Below are positions 1 to 7,660 of a stretch of DNA of 64,000 nucleotides, piece after piece (position 1 is the first letter of the stretch; every line of letters starts with the position of its first letter). The stretch spans positions 124,001 to 188,000 of the forward strand of contig CANDEV010000002.1 of NCBI GenBank assembly GCA_947383835.1, in the 5' to 3' direction. The notes under the pieces are model-generated. The model saw nothing but the letters and a program-made list of their open reading frames with translations. It was not told where the DNA came from and did not search any database. Position numbers and translations under genes: made by a program. The DNA comes from an uncultured Clostridia bacterium. Its GTDB lineage: Bacteria > Bacillota > Clostridia > Oscillospirales > Ruminococcaceae.

Positions 1-46
1 GGAGCGAAGCAATTTTTGCTCCGATTTTCTTTTTATCAAAACTCAT
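1..46 (-). CDS. Partial gene, probable XRE-type HTH regulator (N-terminus only)
   Basis: The minus strand starts with ATG at 46, preceded by a GAGGT ribosome site, and reads MSFDKKKIGAKIASL before leaving the window. The motif 'KIGAKIASL' followed by the window edge resembles the first helix of XRE-family repressors. Only 15 residues are visible, so the family is a guess. It would belong to the accessory region that ends at the recombinase junction near 5,205. Confidence 0.4.
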   Translation of the reverse strand, partial: MSFDKKKIGAKIASL

Positions 47-589
47 AGTTTTACCTCAAAATCTGGTATATTTCTTTAACTTATATTATATACTAAAATC
101 TTAAGAATATTAACAATGTGATACATTGTATAAATTGTGATAGTTTGTGTTTGGCAAATTATTTAGAATTTTTGGGAAATCTGTCAGTATGGGTTAAGGA
201 AAATATTGTCAGTTAATTCTTTAAAACTGTGTGTATTTATTATATTTATATGATTTCTTGCAGCATATTCAATAATTTTTGGATATTTTTTTATCGGTTT
301 TGCTGATTTTGAAAAAGGGGTGTTACAAAAAGCTGTATATTGTGTCGTACTATGTAGAAATGCGTAAAAGGGTAGATTTTAATATTTTATAATTTATAAC
401 CTGAACTTTACTATGCAAACAAGCTTTAATATGTACTATGCTCTTACCGAATGGGAAAGAGTATCTCATCGTATATGTTTTTCGGCAATGTGACAAATAT
501 CAATCGCAGTGGTACTGTTAAAGATATGACAAACAGAAATATGCTTTACAGAATCACGTTTAATGGATTACACTAAAAATATTTATGGC
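47..589. other. AT-rich intergenic DNA with a gene remnant
   Basis: No intact gene is visible. A plus-strand 33-residue reading frame at 475-576 (begins MFFGNV, ends TFNGLH) has no ribosome site and looks like the tail of a larger secreted protein, so it is probably a remnant. The rest is AT-rich DNA with scattered stops in all frames. Confidence 0.35.
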
Positions 590-611
590 AAAAATACAGT
601 AATGTATTTTT
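590..611. promoter_or_regulatory. Perfect 9-bp inverted repeat upstream of the cystatin-like gene
   Basis: AAAAATACA (590-598) and TGTATTTTT (603-611) are perfect reverse complements with a 4-nt spacer, 38 bases before the start codon of the following gene. It could be a dimeric repressor operator or an AU-rich hairpin in the leader. No protein can be assigned. Confidence 0.4.
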
Positions 612-649
612 AATAAAATGCCTTAAACAGCGGAAAGGAATGATTTAAA

Positions 650-919
650 ATGTCAGGAGCATGGAATTTGGCAGATATGGAGGCTGTAAAGCTTCCGACA
701 GAGGTTGCTGACGCATTTAATGCAGTAACAAAAAATATGGTAGGAGCAGGGTATGTTCCGGTTTTGTACTGCGGCACACAAGTTGTGCATGGAGTAAATT
801 ATATGATCATATGCAAGCAAACGCTTGTAACCAATCCCCCTGTAGAACATCTTATAACTATGATCATTAACAGTTCCGAACAGGGGAATAGTGTTGTAAG
901 CATTGAGCAAATATTATAA
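650..919 (+). CDS. Stefin/cystatin-like small protein (putative cysteine protease inhibitor)
   Basis: This 89-residue protein has no signal peptide, so it should be cytoplasmic like stefins. The sequence shows an N-terminal Gly in MSGAW, an amphipathic helix (about residues 16-30), then a strand-like segment with QVVHG at residues 44-48 followed by VNY and, later, EHLITMI. In type I cystatins the QxVxG loop, followed by NY and a downstream HL strand, inserts into the active site of papain-like proteases; all three landmarks occur here in order and at similar spacing. The length also fits the stefin family (about 98 residues). The start has a GGAAAGGA ribosome site. Activity as an inhibitor is inferred. 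It is monocistronic, with a terminator directly after it. Confidence 0.6.
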   Translation: MSGAWNLADMEAVKLPTEVADAFNAVTKNMVGAGYVPVLYCGTQVVHGVNYMIICKQTLVTNPPVEHLITMIINSSEQGNSVVSIEQIL

Positions 920-941
920 TTATATTTTGCATTATTTAAAA

Positions 942-982
942 GGTTACCCTTGCTGCATTATAGCGGTAAGGGTAATTTTTTT
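942..982 (+). terminator. Rho-independent terminator of the cystatin-like gene
   Basis: TTACCCTT (944-951) pairs with AAGGGTAA (968-975), followed by a run of seven T. It lies 23 bases after the stop codon at 919. Confidence 0.75.
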
Positions 983-1003
983 ACGTTTATGGCATTTTTT
1001 TAA

Positions 1004-1336
1004 CCGTTCAATGTATTTTTCTTAGGCTACTGCATAAAGCATTTGGGTGACGGGACTGTCGATAACGGTCTTAATGTAATTCAATCGAACGGTGCATATA
1101 CAAAAAATTTTTATCACACATACGACAAAAGTAAACAATATCTTATAAAAGTAACGGGAAATACAAAGGCAAATGTTATACTTAATGGCTGGTATAACAA
1201 TAGTTCTCTTACTGATAGTCTATGGTATATACAAATTGCCAAAATTGGCAGCGATATTCATTTGTGGGCAAAGCTTGACGATAGTTATCCTATTGGTGAC
1301 CAACATAATAGAGTTATGATATTGATACTATTGTAA
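1004..1336 (+). pseudogene. C-terminal fragment of an unrecognised, probably secreted protein
   Basis: The frame is open from a stop at 1001 to 1336 but has no ATG; the first usable codon is TTG at 1043, without a ribosome site. The product is rich in N, Y and G with short beta-strand-like stretches (for example KQYLIKVTGN and ILNGWYNN), suggesting part of an extracellular beta-sandwich protein. It lies directly behind a terminator, so it is likely untranslated debris. No family is recognised. Confidence 0.4.
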
Positions 1337-1451
1337 TGGAGAAACAACAAGGAGTTTGAACAGCAAATATTGCAAATCATAATAAAAGGTCAAGAAGCAC
1401 AAGCCTCTTGACCGTCTATTCATTTATTTAATAATATATTTATATTCTCGT

Positions 1452-1901
1452 TTACTCTAAAACTTTACCATGCCGATAACATTCAGCAATATAATCTCTC
1501 GGTTGATAAAAGAAATCAGAATTATAATTTGATACAAACTTATCAATCCAAGAAGTGTATACTTCTTTAAGTGTGTTGATAATATTTTCGTCTTTTCTAT
1601 TTGAATTCACATCTTCAATTAAGCGCTTGTAAACTTCACCTATTGTCCAGTAATCCGGTACTTCATATTTACACTTTGCCACATTATCAAAATCACCTGT
1701 TGGCAAGTTGCATTTTTTTATGAATTTGTCAGCAACACTTGCTATTACTTCACAATGTAATACATCAGCATGGTTATAAATTCTGCGTATAGTGCTATCT
1801 CCGAGCATATTTACAACTTCTAAACGTTTTAGCTTGCATTCTCTGCCAATAAACTCTATAAGACTACAAGTGTAAAACAAAGCATTATCATTATTCGTCA
1901 T
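1452..1901 (-). CDS. DUF3791-like protein, putative antitoxin partner
   Basis: The N-terminal half (to about residue 60, with NALFYTCSLIEF and a late DVLHCE) resembles the small DUF3791 proteins that are usually found next to DUF3990 genes. The C-terminal half (from about residue 75: VPDYWTIGEVYKRL to DYIAECY) looks like a second domain, so this may be a fusion of two partner proteins. ATG codons at 1910 and 1901 are both possible; 1901 is chosen because a GAAAGG site lies at better distance. It overlaps the end of the DUF3990 gene and is surely cotranslated with it. The antitoxin role is inferred from pairing only. Confidence 0.55.
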   Translation of the reverse strand: MTNNDNALFYTCSLIEFIGRECKLKRLEVVNMLGDSTIRRIYNHADVLHCEVIASVADKFIKKCNLPTGDFDNVAKCKYEVPDYWTIGEVYKRLIEDVNSNRKDENIINTLKEVYTSWIDKFVSNYNSDFFYQPRDYIAECYRHGKVLE

Positions 1902-2361
1902 TAACCTCATATCCTTTCAAAAACTTTAATGTTGTTAAAGCATTTACAGTATGAAAGCTTATCTGATGTGTAGGATGTTTAAATTTAGCAAGTTCCCAGA
2001 AAGCAGCTCGTGTTATTGCGCCATCAATAAAATTTTGTACATAATTAAATATGGTATCGTTTGCCATTGGACCCTCTACAATGTCGTAGTTATGAGGTTT
2101 ACCTAAACGACACGCAATGATAAAATCAAGCCATTCTTCGGTTATTTCATTAAATTTTAATACCTTTAACGAATTATTAGATATATATAGATACTCGTTT
2201 ATATACCCTGTTCCATCAAATCGTGTTGCCCACCGTAATGCTTGTTCTCGAAGTAGAGTACAGTAAAAACCAAAATAAAAATCTTTATTGAAACGTCCAA
2301 TTCTTATTTCAGGAAATTCTACGATTTCTTGGCTACCATGATATAAGATAATATCATTCAT
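1891..2361 (-). CDS. DUF3990 family protein, putative ADP-ribosyltransferase-like toxin
   Basis: This 156-residue protein starts MNDIILYHGS; the 'LYHGS' opening, the 'DFYFGFY' segment (about residues 27-33) and 'EQALRWA' (about 39-45) match the layout of DUF3990, which is placed with ADP-ribosyl-fold proteins. No signal peptide is seen. The gene has an AAAGGAG ribosome site and a clear promoter just upstream, and its 3' end overlaps the DUF3791-like gene. The toxin function and substrate are unknown; pairing with an overlapping partner gene inside a mobile region is typical of toxin-antitoxin modules. Confidence 0.65.
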   Translation of the reverse strand: MNDIILYHGSQEIVEFPEIRIGRFNKDFYFGFYCTLLREQALRWATRFDGTGYINEYLYISNNSLKVLKFNEITEEWLDFIIACRLGKPHNYDIVEGPMANDTIFNYVQNFIDGAITRAAFWELAKFKHPTHQISFHTVNALTTLKFLKGYEVNDE

Positions 2362-2393
2362 TTCTCAAACTCCTTTCCACTTTTATATATTAT

Positions 2394-2422
2394 ATTGTAA
2401 CACATTTCTGTAAAAATTTCAA
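2394..2422 (-). promoter_or_regulatory. Sigma-A promoter of the DUF3990/DUF3791 pair
   Basis: On the minus strand TTGAAA (2422-2417), a 17-bp spacer and TACAAT (2399-2394) form a near-consensus promoter 33 bases upstream of the DUF3990 start. Confidence 0.65.
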
Positions 2423-2427
2423 CCCCT

Positions 2428-2474
2428 AAAAACAATCGTGCTGTCGTATCTATTACAACAGCACGATTGTTTTT
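2428..2474. terminator. Bidirectional terminator
   Basis: A 17-bp perfect inverted repeat (2428-2444 with 2458-2474) has A-runs on the left and T-runs on the right. It separates the DUF3990 promoter from the gene fragment to the right, whose stop codon overlaps the hairpin. Confidence 0.7.
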
Positions 2475-2763
2475 ATATAGCTTGTTTTGCAAACCTTAAA
2501 TCATAAAGTAAATATTCTCCTTTATCAGACTCTATCAATTTGTTAATTTCGCCTTTATTATCTATTATCATTTGAAAAAAGACTTTATTCGGAACGCCGA
2601 ATAAAATCTCGAACATTCTTTTTTGTATGTGTTTATATTCTTTTTTATCTAAAGCAAGTAGAAGTAAATAAATTGTTTTCTCTGAAATAGTTAAATCGTT
2701 TATATACTCTACACATTCTTGTTTAATATTATAAGCTTGAAAATTTATGATTTCTTTTTCTTC
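2473..2763 (-). pseudogene. 3' fragment of an unrecognised gene cut by a recombination joint
   Basis: The minus strand is open for 96 codons, ending KQAI-stop at 2473, with protein-like composition (helix-rich, charged; FEILFGVPNK in the middle). Reading upstream it runs into the dUTPase-like sequence on the other strand without any start codon. The gene body is therefore cut off at about 2,764-2,778. No family is recognised. A terminator directly follows the stop codon, as expected for a once-real gene. Confidence 0.5.
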
Positions 2764-3246
2764 TTTTGTGCTATTACAGCAATAATCCCAACAAAGAGAG
2801 ATGAAGATGCGGGATATGATATTTATGCTTGTTTTGATAGAAATTATATGGCTATATCACCACATAAAACCGTAATGATACCGACAGGTATTGCTTGTGT
2901 TTGCGATATTGGCTATTGTTTTATTATCAAAGAACGTGGAAGTACAGGAACAAAAGGAATGGAACAACGATGTGGAGTCATAGATAGCGGTTATAGAGAT
3001 GAAATATTTGTTCCAATTACTAACACTACTGATAAAGAAATTTACATTACAAAAAAGGATGTGTTTTTACCTATCCCACAAGACGATTGGATTGAAAAAC
3101 CTATACTATATCCTTATGAAAAGGCAATAGCTCAACTTTTGCTCATACCTGTTCCTACAGCAGAAGTTGAAGAATATACATATGAGGAACTTAAGGCAAT
3201 ACCTTCAAAAAGAGGTGTTGGCGCTTTAGGAAGCAGTGAAAAGTGA
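2719..3246 (+). pseudogene. dut: dUTPase (dUTP diphosphatase), N-terminally truncated
   Basis: From 2,779 the frame encodes a trimeric-type dUTPase missing its first strand. All five conserved motifs are visible: DAGYDIY, ERGSTG, GVIDSGYRDE, an AIAQLLL strand and RGVGALGSS. The enzyme hydrolyses dUTP to dUMP and is often carried by phages. The bases before 2,779 encode a phenylalanine run, and the only start is a TTG without a ribosome site. The sequence before AIIPTK appears to have been replaced by foreign DNA, the same joint that cuts the fragment on the opposite strand. Expression is doubtful. Confidence 0.7.
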
Positions 3247-3325
3247 AATTTCATATAATGTCATAATGAAATTAAATAAAACATACTATTATATATATTT
3301 ATCTTTTTATTTAAGGAGGTTCCAT

Positions 3326-3502
3326 ATGAAAGATAGCGACATTGAAATTATTAATGTTTTCCAAAATAAGGATGATACTAAAAAAACAGAAATAGTTACA
3401 CAAAAGATGCAAAAAATAATAAATTCTAAAATTAACTCAAATTTTGGCGTAAACTCAAACTTGTTATCACCGCCAAAATATCTTTCACCTGATATATCTT
3501 GA
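3326..3502 (+). CDS. Small protein upstream of the serine recombinase
   Basis: This 58-residue frame begins MKDSDIEII after an excellent AAGGAGGT site. It is hydrophilic, with an amphipathic central helix (KKTEIVTQKMQKIIN) and a polar tail. Its place directly ahead of a large serine recombinase would suit an accessory or directionality factor, but nothing in the sequence proves that. No family is recognised. Confidence 0.55.
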   Translation: MKDSDIEIINVFQNKDDTKKTEIVTQKMQKIINSKINSNFGVNSNLLSPPKYLSPDIS

Positions 3503-3558
3503 TTTAATTTGACAAATATGGTATAATTGCTTTGGTAGTTGAGCAACTATACCATATT
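3499..3558 (+). promoter_or_regulatory. Promoter and overlapping palindrome ahead of the serine recombinase
   Basis: TTGATT (3499-3504), a 17-bp spacer and TATAAT (3522-3527) form the promoter. An 11-bp perfect inverted repeat (AATATGGTATA 3515-3525; TATACCATATT 3548-3558) covers the -10 box, and a smaller nested palindrome TAGTTG-AG-CAACTA lies inside. The layout suggests repression, perhaps by the recombinase or the small upstream protein. Confidence 0.55.
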
Positions 3559-3601
3559 TTCATAGTCTTTTATTACAGATTGCAAAGGAGAGAAAATTGG
3601 T

Positions 3602-5173
3602 ATGAATGTTGCAATTTATGTAAGATTGTCCGATGAAGATCGGGACAAGCTTCAGAAGGAGGACGAAAGCGAAAGTATACAAAACCAGAAATCTATGCTA
3701 AGAGATTATTGCAAAGAGCGTAACTGGACTATTTACGATATATACAACGACGAAAACTTTAGTGGAATTGATAGTACCAGACCCGAATTTAACCGCATGA
3801 TCAACGATTGTCAAAAGGGAAATATTGACATTGTGCTTTGTAAAAGCCAATCAAGATTTTCTCGTGACGCTGTTCTGATTGAGACTTACCTCCATGATAA
3901 ATTCATCGAGTGGGGTATAAGGTTTATCGGGGTAGTCGATCATGCTGATACAAATGATAAGAATAATAAAAAGTCCAGACAAATTTTAGCTCTTACCAAT
4001 GAATGGTATGTAGAGGAGGTAAGTGAAAATATCTGTCGTACATTAAAGCACAAGCGTGAACAGGGACAATTTACGGGCAGCTTTGCTCCATACGGTTATT
4101 TGGTTGATCCAAATGACAAAAATCATCTGATTATAGACGAAGAAGCAGCGCCAATCGTCAGAGATATTTTCAATTGGTACGCCGATGGCTGGGGTTACAG
4201 AAAAATTACTATGGAACTTAATGGTAAGGGAATACCAAGTCCAAGCAAACATAAAGAGCTGCTTAACAGCAATTTCCGCAACCCTAACGAAATTAAAAGT
4301 TACAATAAAGACCTTTGGACGTATACTACCATATATACGATAGTGCGCAATGAAACATATACAGGAACGCTTGTTCAGGGTAAGACACATAACGTAAGCT
4401 ATAAAAACAAGAAGCGTCAGCGTGTTCCAAAATCGGAGTGGATAAAGGTTTACAACACTCACGAGCCTATTATTGATATGGAGATATGGAATAAGGTCAA
4501 GGAACGGGTAGAAAGCAAACAACGTGTTAAAAAGACGACTGACAAGCTTTCTCCCTTATCCGGTAAGGTCAAGTGCGCAATTTGCGGCAAATCTATGAAG
4601 CGTAATGTGTACTATAATAAAAAGAGAACCATACAATATTACGGTTTGCAGTGCGCTACATATAAAATCGGAGCTATGAATTGTCCTAATGTACATACTA
4701 TGAGCGGCTTAGTGCTTGAAAGAGAAATTGTATCGCAGTTAAATGAGTTGATAAAAAAATTCAGCGATCAAGACAAAATTGAAATACAAGACGAATCTCA
4801 AGCAAAAATAAACAAATGTACAGAGGATTTGGCAAAGATTTCTAAGCAAATATCCGAAAAAGAAACTAAACTTGAACATCTTTACGAAGATAAACTTGAC
4901 GGTATTATCTCTAAAGAACAGTTTATTTCTTTTAATCAGAAAATCGGGGAAGAAATTTCACGGTTAAAAGAAACCATGTCGTTTATTGAGACTGAAAAAA
5001 AGCAATATCAATTGTCACATCAGGACAGTACACGTATTAAAGAAGCCATAAAAAAATACTCCCAAATAGACGTGCTGACAAAAGACATAGTTGATGAGTT
5101 TATCAAAGCAGTCTATATAGGAGAATTGATTGAGGGATACAAAAGAAAAGTCACAATTGAGTGGAAATTTTAG
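3602..5173 (+). CDS. Large serine recombinase (site-specific integrase)
   Basis: At 523 residues this has the length and order of large serine integrases. A resolvase-type catalytic domain (about 1-150) carries nucleophile Ser10 in YVRLSDED. The recombinase domain (about 160-290) includes GSFAPYGY. A zinc ribbon (CAICG with later Cys) is followed by a long coiled coil (about 395-480). Such enzymes insert circular DNA at a specific site with a 2-bp crossover. The stop codon lies 32 bases from a broken amidase gene, exactly where an attachment site should be, so this enzyme very likely made that insertion. An AAAGGAG site precedes the start. Confidence 0.92.
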   Translation: MNVAIYVRLSDEDRDKLQKEDESESIQNQKSMLRDYCKERNWTIYDIYNDENFSGIDSTRPEFNRMINDCQKGNIDIVLCKSQSRFSRDAVLIETYLHDKFIEWGIRFIGVVDHADTNDKNNKKSRQILALTNEWYVEEVSENICRTLKHKREQGQFTGSFAPYGYLVDPNDKNHLIIDEEAAPIVRDIFNWYADGWGYRKITMELNGKGIPSPSKHKELLNSNFRNPNEIKSYNKDLWTYTTIYTIVRNETYTGTLVQGKTHNVSYKNKKRQRVPKSEWIKVYNTHEPIIDMEIWNKVKERVESKQRVKKTTDKLSPLSGKVKCAICGKSMKRNVYYNKKRTIQYYGLQCATYKIGAMNCPNVHTMSGLVLEREIVSQLNELIKKFSDQDKIEIQDESQAKINKCTEDLAKISKQISEKETKLEHLYEDKLDGIISKEQFISFNQKIGEEISRLKETMSFIETEKKQYQLSHQDSTRIKEAIKKYSQIDVLTKDIVDEFIKAVYIGELIEGYKRKVTIEWKF

Positions 5174-5200
5174 TAAAATAAGTAATATAAATGACTATAG

Positions 5201-5371
5201 TTAAGACATACCCCCGTGTCCTGCGTCAAGAACAATAACGGGAGTTTCCGGCGTAACAATGCTGTCAACTGTAACAGCCGTGTCTATCTTCACAGCAGCG
5301 TAGCAAATAACACCCACGCAGGCGCAGAATGTGAGTACTACAAAAGCAACGTTCCATTTGAATTTTTTCAT
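5201..5371 (-). pseudogene. 5' fragment of an N-acetylmuramoyl-L-alanine amidase (CwlD-like), cut by element insertion
   Basis: From ATG at 5371 the minus strand encodes 56 residues: a signal/membrane segment (AFVVLTFCACVGVICYAA), a short linker and VIVLDAGHGG, the first zinc-binding motif of Amidase_3 enzymes. The frame then reads M-S-stop at the edge of the recombinase element. Full enzymes of this family have about 170 more residues containing the remaining zinc ligands, so this product cannot be active. The GGAGGGT ribosome site is intact. The missing 3' part is not seen in the window and should lie left of it. Confidence 0.8.
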
Positions 5372-5479
5372 AAGATACCCTCCAACAGCTTGTTTTTCTA
5401 CATCTTATGAATTTAAATCATGCAATATGACAAGCATATGCCGTTTAATAACCGCAATAATTTATTCGGAGGTCAGTTT

Positions 5480-5920
5480 ATGTTTTTAAATACAGAATTT
5501 CTAAAAAACGATGAGATACAATTAATTTTGGAAAAAACTGTCGAAAGCGACCCTGCAAGAGATTGGGTACCTGCATATCATTTTTATATCTGCAATGACA
5601 AAGGAATAAAAGTCGGCGTATGCGACCTGCGTATCGGTCATAATGATAAGCTTTATTACGGCGGCAATATAGGGTACACCGTTTATGAAGAATACAGGGG
5701 AAACCATTATGCCGGAAAAGCTTGTTTGTTGCTGTTTGAGCTTGTAAGAAAGCACGGCTTGCAGTATTTGATAATAACCTGCGATCCGGATAATTATGCT
5801 TCAAGAAAGACTTGTGAATACGCAGGCGGCGAACTTTTGGAAATTGCAGAGCTGCCCGAAGATAACGATATGCGAAACAACGGCAAATTTGAAAAATGTA
5901 TATATAAATTTATATTGTAG
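5480..5920 (+). CDS. GNAT family N-acetyltransferase
   Basis: The start at 5480 is chosen because a GGAGGT site precedes it; an in-frame ATG at 5420 has none. The 146-residue protein shows the GNAT core: a beta4 strand (GNIGYTV), an acetyl-CoA loop region in EEYRGNHYAGKAC (variant of the R/Q-x-x-G-x-G/A motif), and a later DPDNYASRKTCE segment typical of RimJ/RimL-like enzymes. The substrate is unknown. It lies just outside the interrupted amidase and looks like ordinary chromosomal sequence. Confidence 0.8.
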   Translation: MFLNTEFLKNDEIQLILEKTVESDPARDWVPAYHFYICNDKGIKVGVCDLRIGHNDKLYYGGNIGYTVYEEYRGNHYAGKACLLLFELVRKHGLQYLIITCDPDNYASRKTCEYAGGELLEIAELPEDNDMRNNGKFEKCIYKFIL

Positions 5921-5923
5921 ATA

Positions 5924-5977
5924 TAATAGGAAAAGTTATACTATAGCAATTAATAGGAAAAGTTATACTATAGCAAT
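5924..5977 (+). repeat. Two tandem copies of a 27-bp unit
   Basis: TAATAGGAAAAGTTATACTA... at 5924-5950 is repeated exactly at 5951-5977. It lies just after the acetyltransferase stop codon. Part of it (TATAGCAATTCC) is roughly inverted at 6068-6085 next to the MITE copy. Confidence 0.85.
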
Positions 5978-6005
5978 TCCATAAATATTCGCACAAATTT
6001 TGTAG

Positions 6006-6024
6006 GGGACGGGTCTCCCGTCCC
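6006..6024. repeat. GC-rich 8-bp hairpin
   Basis: GGGACGGG (6006-6013) and CCCGTCCC (6017-6024) form a perfect hairpin with a 3-nt loop in otherwise AT-rich DNA. It has no T-run and looks like a small REP-type repeat rather than a terminator. Confidence 0.5.
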
Positions 6025-6084
6025 GCCAGCAAGGAAGCTTTGCACATACAGACATGATTATTTTTTAGGATTGCAATAGTATTA

Positions 6085-6186
6085 TACCAATTTGCGACTG
6101 AAAAACGTGCAAAAAATCAAGCAAAAGCTTGCATATATAGGGTTTTGTGCAGATTTTTTGCATACGCTTTTAGGATCAAATTAGTA
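6085..6186 (-). repeat. MITE-like palindromic repeat, copy 1 (inverted relative to the others)
   Basis: This 102-bp copy has termini TACCAATTTG and CAAATTAGTA, an imperfect internal palindrome, and flanking TTA on both sides. Its reverse complement aligns well with the copy at 57112. It ends just before the radA ribosome site. Confidence 0.7.
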
Positions 6187-6208
6187 TTAGTATCGGAGGA
6201 AAATAAAA

Positions 6209-7618
6209 ATGGCAAAATTAAAAACCGTGTACATATGCAGCAAGTGCGGCTATGAAAGCTCCAAATGGAACGGCAAATGCCCGTCCTGCGGCGAATGGAA
6301 TACCTTTGAGGAGGACGTTGTTGAGGTGCAGACTGCAAAGTCCTCACTGTCAAGGGGTGGGACTTCCTCAATGAAAACCGTGAATTTGTCCTCGAAAATC
6401 GTAACCCTTTCGGGAATTGACACCGAGGAAGAAGTCCGCTACTCAACGGGAATAAACGAGCTTAACCGCGTACTCGGCGGGGGACTTGTAAAAGGTTCTT
6501 TGGTACTTTTGGGAGGCGAGCCGGGTATCGGCAAGTCCACTTTGCTTCTGCAAATTTGTAAGTATTTGGGAGAAAACTACACCATTCTCTACATCTCGGG
6601 AGAGGAAAGCGTCCGTCAAATAAAAATTCGCGCCCAAAGGCTTGGCGTTGATACGGAAAATCTTTCCCTGCTTTCCACCAACGACGCAAGAGCCGCCGCG
6701 GATACAATTTCGGTGCATAAACCCGATATTGCAATTATCGACTCAATTCAGACCATGTCTCTAAGCGAAATAAATTCAAGCTCAGGCAGCATAACGCAAG
6801 TCCGCGAGTGTACAAGCCTTTTTATGCGGACTGCCAAATCCGAGGAAATTCCCATTTTTATAGTTGGTCACGTCAATAAGGACGGCGCGATTGCGGGACC
6901 AAAGGTTATGGAGCATATTGTCGATACCGTCCTATATTTTGAGGGCGAAAGGCACTTGAGCTACCGTCTGCTGCGGGCGGTGAAAAATCGTTTCGGTTCA
7001 ACAAATGAAATAGGCGTTTTTGAGATGTGCGACGACGGCTTGGAAGAAGTGGAAAACCCGTCTCTTATGCTTCTGTCGGGACGTCCCACAGGCATTTCGG
7101 GTACTTGCGTTGCCTGCATAATGGAGGGCAGCCGTCCCATTCTCGCCGAGGTTCAGGCGCTTGTTACAAAAAGCACATTTTCAGCACCAAAAAGGACAGC
7201 CACAGGCTTTGACTACAACAGGCTCGCCATAATTATAGCAGTCCTTGAAAAGCGTCAGAAAATGTTTTTCGGCACACTTGACGTGTACCTTAACATAGTG
7301 GGCGGTTTCCGTTTGGACGAGCCTGCGGGGGACTTGCCCGTTGCGCTGGCGGCGTACAGCGGCTATTACGACATACCTATCAGCGAGAAGCTTATAGCTT
7401 TCGGAGAAATCGGCTTGGGCGGAGAGGTGCGGAATACCTCCAATATTTCCCAAAGAATACTTGAAGCCGAGCGGCTTGGCTTTACGGAATGTATCATACC
7501 CAAACAGGCTTTGCGGAATATCGACCCAACAAGACATAATATGCATATTTACGGCGTGTCTTCCCTTAGTCAGGCGTTTGCCGTACTTAAAAAGGCGGGG
7601 CAGTCCTCACAGGTATAG
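6209..7618 (+). CDS. radA: DNA repair protein RadA
   Basis: RadA is a RecA-like, DnaB-type branch-migration ATPase that helps recombinational repair. The 469 residues show an N-terminal C4 zinc finger (CSKCGY ... CPSCGEW), Walker A GGEPGIGKST (about residue 100), the RadA-specific KNRFG motif (about residue 255) and a C-terminal Lon-protease-like domain. Length is normal for the family. The start has a CGGAGGA site immediately after the MITE copy, so transcription initiates within or upstream of the repeat. The HD-domain gene follows after 42 bases. Confidence 0.97.
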   Translation: MAKLKTVYICSKCGYESSKWNGKCPSCGEWNTFEEDVVEVQTAKSSLSRGGTSSMKTVNLSSKIVTLSGIDTEEEVRYSTGINELNRVLGGGLVKGSLVLLGGEPGIGKSTLLLQICKYLGENYTILYISGEESVRQIKIRAQRLGVDTENLSLLSTNDARAAADTISVHKPDIAIIDSIQTMSLSEINSSSGSITQVRECTSLFMRTAKSEEIPIFIVGHVNKDGAIAGPKVMEHIVDTVLYFEGERHLSYRLLRAVKNRFGSTNEIGVFEMCDDGLEEVENPSLMLLSGRPTGISGTCVACIMEGSRPILAEVQALVTKSTFSAPKRTATGFDYNRLAIIIAVLEKRQKMFFGTLDVYLNIVGGFRLDEPAGDLPVALAAYSGYYDIPISEKLIAFGEIGLGGEVRNTSNISQRILEAERLGFTECIIPKQALRNIDPTRHNMHIYGVSSLSQAFAVLKKAGQSSQV

Positions 7619-7660
7619 TATAAAATTGCATATAATTTTATTTAAAATGGAGAATAAATA

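Noticed and set aside
2428..2474. CRISPR-type repeat
   Set aside because: There is only one inverted repeat and no regularly spaced copies; no CRISPR array or Cas gene was found anywhere in the window.
6117..6446. 109-residue minus-strand frame opposite the start of radA
   Set aside because: It has arginine/proline-rich shadow composition, lies opposite a confident radA frame and a MITE copy, and lacks a ribosome site.
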